64,000 nt of DNA, from assembly GCF_029893805.1 (NCBI RefSeq), contig NZ_JARXYP010000002.1:6696001-6760000 (forward strand). The letters run 5' to 3'. The stretch comes from Streptomyces sp. SAI-135. Its GTDB lineage: Bacteria; Actinomycetota; Actinomycetes; Streptomycetales; Streptomycetaceae. The translations under genes and the position numbers were made by a program. Below are positions 62,401 through 64,000 of this stretch, in pieces. The notes below the pieces were generated by a model. It was not told the origin of the DNA. It was given only the letters and a program-made list of their open reading frames with translations, and ran no database searches. Each line of letters opens with the position of its first letter. Within the stretch, counting starts at the first letter, position 1.

Positions 62401-63948
62401 TCAGCCGAGCCCCGGTCCCGCCGTGCCGGCGAGCGCCTCCAGGTCGCTCTTGCGGACCTTGATCACCAACCAGGCGCTGACGAGGGCGAGTACGGCCATC
62501 GAGGCGGCCGCCACGAAGCCCGACGAGATGCCCTGGGCGAGTACCTCGTGACCCCACGGGGCGGGCAACTGGTGCGTTTTGGCGAACTCCGCCTTTTGCT
62601 CTGCCGAACCGTCGGCCATGAAGTGCGGCAGTTGCTTCTCCGCCTCGTCCTTGCTGGCCGACCCGAACACGGTCGTCAGGATGGACAGACCGAGCGAACC
62701 ACCCACCTGCTGTGTGGTGTTGAGCAGCCCGGAGGCCGCGCCGGCCTCGTGCTGGGCGACACCGGAGACCGCGGTGATCGTCAGCGTCACGAAGTTCAGG
62801 CCCATGCCGAAGCCGAAGATCAGCATGGGGCCGAGCACCCCACCGACGTAGGAGCTGTCGGAGCTGATGAGGGCCTGCCAGGCGAGTCCGGTCACGGCGA
62901 GCGCCGAGCCCGTGAGCATGAACGGCTTCGGGCCGAGGACCGGCAGGAACCGCTGCGACAGGCCCGCGCCCAGCGCGATGACGACCGTCACGGGCAGGAA
63001 GGCGAGACCGGCCTCGATCGGGGTGTAGTCCAGGACGTTCTGGACGAAGAGGACGATGTAGAAGAACATGCCGAACATCGCGGCGGCGAGACTCAGCATG
63101 ATCACGTAAGTGCCCGAGCGGTTGCGGTCGGCGAACATGCGCAGGGGGGTGATCGGCTCCTTGGCGCGCGACTCGATGAAGGCGAAGGCGAGCAGGAGGA
63201 CCACGGCCGTACCGAAGGACCCGAGGGTCAGACTGTCGCGCCAGCCCTCGTCCGCGGCACGGATGAAGCCGTAGACCAGCAGGGCCATACCTCCCGTGGA
63301 GGTCAGGGCGCCCGCGATGTCGAAGCGGCCGCTGTGCCGTTCGGACTCGCTGATGTACAGCGGCGTGAGGACGGCGATCAGCACGCCGATCGGCACGTTG
63401 ACGAAGAGCACCCAGCGCCAGTCGAGCCACTCGGTGAGCATGCCTCCCGCGAGCAGGCCTATGGCGCCACCGCCCGCGGAGACGGCGGCGAAGACGCCGA
63501 AGGCCCTGTTCCGCTCGGGCCCTTCGGGGAACGTGGTGGTGATCAGCGCCAGCGAGGTCGGCGAGGCGATTGCGCCACCCACACCCTGCAGGACGCGGGC
63601 TGCCAGCAGCTGCCAGGGCTCCTGGGCCAGACCGCCCAGCAGCGAGGCGAAGGTGAACAGCAGGATGCCGGTCATGAAGACCCTGCGGCGCCCGAGGATG
63701 TCACCCGCCCGGCCGCCCAGGAGCAGCAGGCCGCCGAAGGTGAGCGTGTAGGCGCTGACGACCCATGTGAGGTCGGTGGTGCTGAACTCGAGAGCGTCTT
63801 GAATGTGCGGCAGCGCGATGTTCACAATCGTCGCGTCGAGTACGACCATGAGTTGGCAGGCCGCGATGACGGCGAGCGCGATGCCGGGTCGCCCTGCCCG
63901 GCGTGCAGCGCCTGGTTTCTGATCATCGATCAACTGAGAGGTAGTCAC
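62401..63948 (-). CDS. DHA2-family MFS drug efflux transporter
   Basis: The 515-residue proton-antiporter has 14 predicted helices of the EmrB/QacA type. Motif C-like AACQLMVVLDATIVNIALPHIQ is in helix 1. Motif A is GRAGDILGRRRVF, and LQGVGGAIASPTSLALI and GGGAIGLLAGGMLTEWLDWRWVLFVNVPIG follow. It probably exports hydrophobic toxic compounds or a metabolite. A TetR-type operator lies 24 bp before the start, and a divergent tetR gene is likely just outside the window. Confidence 0.95.
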   Translation of the reverse strand: MTTSQLIDDQKPGAARRAGRPGIALAVIAACQLMVVLDATIVNIALPHIQDALEFSTTDLTWVVSAYTLTFGGLLLLGGRAGDILGRRRVFMTGILLFTFASLLGGLAQEPWQLLAARVLQGVGGAIASPTSLALITTTFPEGPERNRAFGVFAAVSAGGGAIGLLAGGMLTEWLDWRWVLFVNVPIGVLIAVLTPLYISESERHSGRFDIAGALTSTGGMALLVYGFIRAADEGWRDSLTLGSFGTAVVLLLAFAFIESRAKEPITPLRMFADRNRSGTYVIMLSLAAAMFGMFFYIVLFVQNVLDYTPIEAGLAFLPVTVVIALGAGLSQRFLPVLGPKPFMLTGSALAVTGLAWQALISSDSSYVGGVLGPMLIFGFGMGLNFVTLTITAVSGVAQHEAGAASGLLNTTQQVGGSLGLSILTTVFGSASKDEAEKQLPHFMADGSAEQKAEFAKTHQLPAPWGHEVLAQGISSGFVAAASMAVLALVSAWLVIKVRKSDLEALAGTAGPGLG

Positions 63949-63971
63949 TATGGGTCCCCCACAAGCGGCTT

Positions 63972-63991
63972 AGTGAACGGTCGCGTTCACT
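63972..63991. promoter_or_regulatory. TetR-type operator upstream of the MFS gene
   Basis: AGTGAACG (63972-63979) and CGTTCACT (63984-63991) are perfect inverted arms around GTCG. The AACG...CGTT form is common for TetR repressors of exporters. Confidence 0.75.
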
Positions 63992-64000
63992 GTCGCGTCA

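Overview
The window is a core-chromosome segment of a Streptomyces or a very close relative. The evidence is the very high G+C, the strong GC-ending codon preference, frequent GTG starts, and a gene order I recognise from memory from the S. coelicolor chromosome between nei/lhr and the nrdRJ operon. No species can be named from sequence alone. There are no rRNA, tRNA, CRISPR, insertion sequence or prophage signals; the window is mostly housekeeping genes with a few accessory islands.

Layout, left to right. 1-12 kb: DNA repair block (partial Nei glycosylase, Lhr helicase, recA-recX), with a toroid-like hypothetical gene, DUF3046 protein, AI-2E family transporter and membrane proteins between them. 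12-14.5 kb: cysteine dioxygenase-like protein and FAD monooxygenase. 14.7-21.8 kb: glutamate ABC transporter gluABCD, the divergent two-component pair gluR-gluK, and an orphan membrane-anchored TAXI-type binding protein that overlaps gluK tail to tail. 22-30.9 kb: CPA2 antiporter with its TrkA-C regulatory subunit, a NarL-type two-component system, an excalibur protein, a large PAS/GAF/PP2C phosphatase and argG. 31-43.8 kb: miaB, miaA, dapF, a RelA/SpoT homologue and hflX, with small hypotheticals and a secreted M1 peptidase.

43.9-50.7 kb: a secreted serine protease and a three-gene NRPS-independent siderophore (NIS) locus (class III aminotransferase, IucA/IucC synthetase, GNAT acyltransferase) of unknown product. 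This is the most interesting accessory system here. 51-58.3 kb: dinG, lexA, nrdR-nrdJ, which with recA form a genome-maintenance set; LexA-type boxes precede recA and lexA. 58.4-64 kb: a hypothetical, a TerD-family protein, a DUF4937-like protein, a histidine phosphatase, an ADP-ribosylglycohydrolase and a DHA2-type MFS exporter with a TetR-type operator at the right edge.

Noncoding structure is rich. Features include a dispersed modular intergenic element with four copies of a 20-bp core, several perfect terminators and attenuator hairpins, palindromic operators, G-quadruplex-forming repeats between lhr and nei, and a series of short tandem repeats sitting exactly at gene 3' ends. All functional names rest on recognised motifs in the translated proteins; no database search was run.
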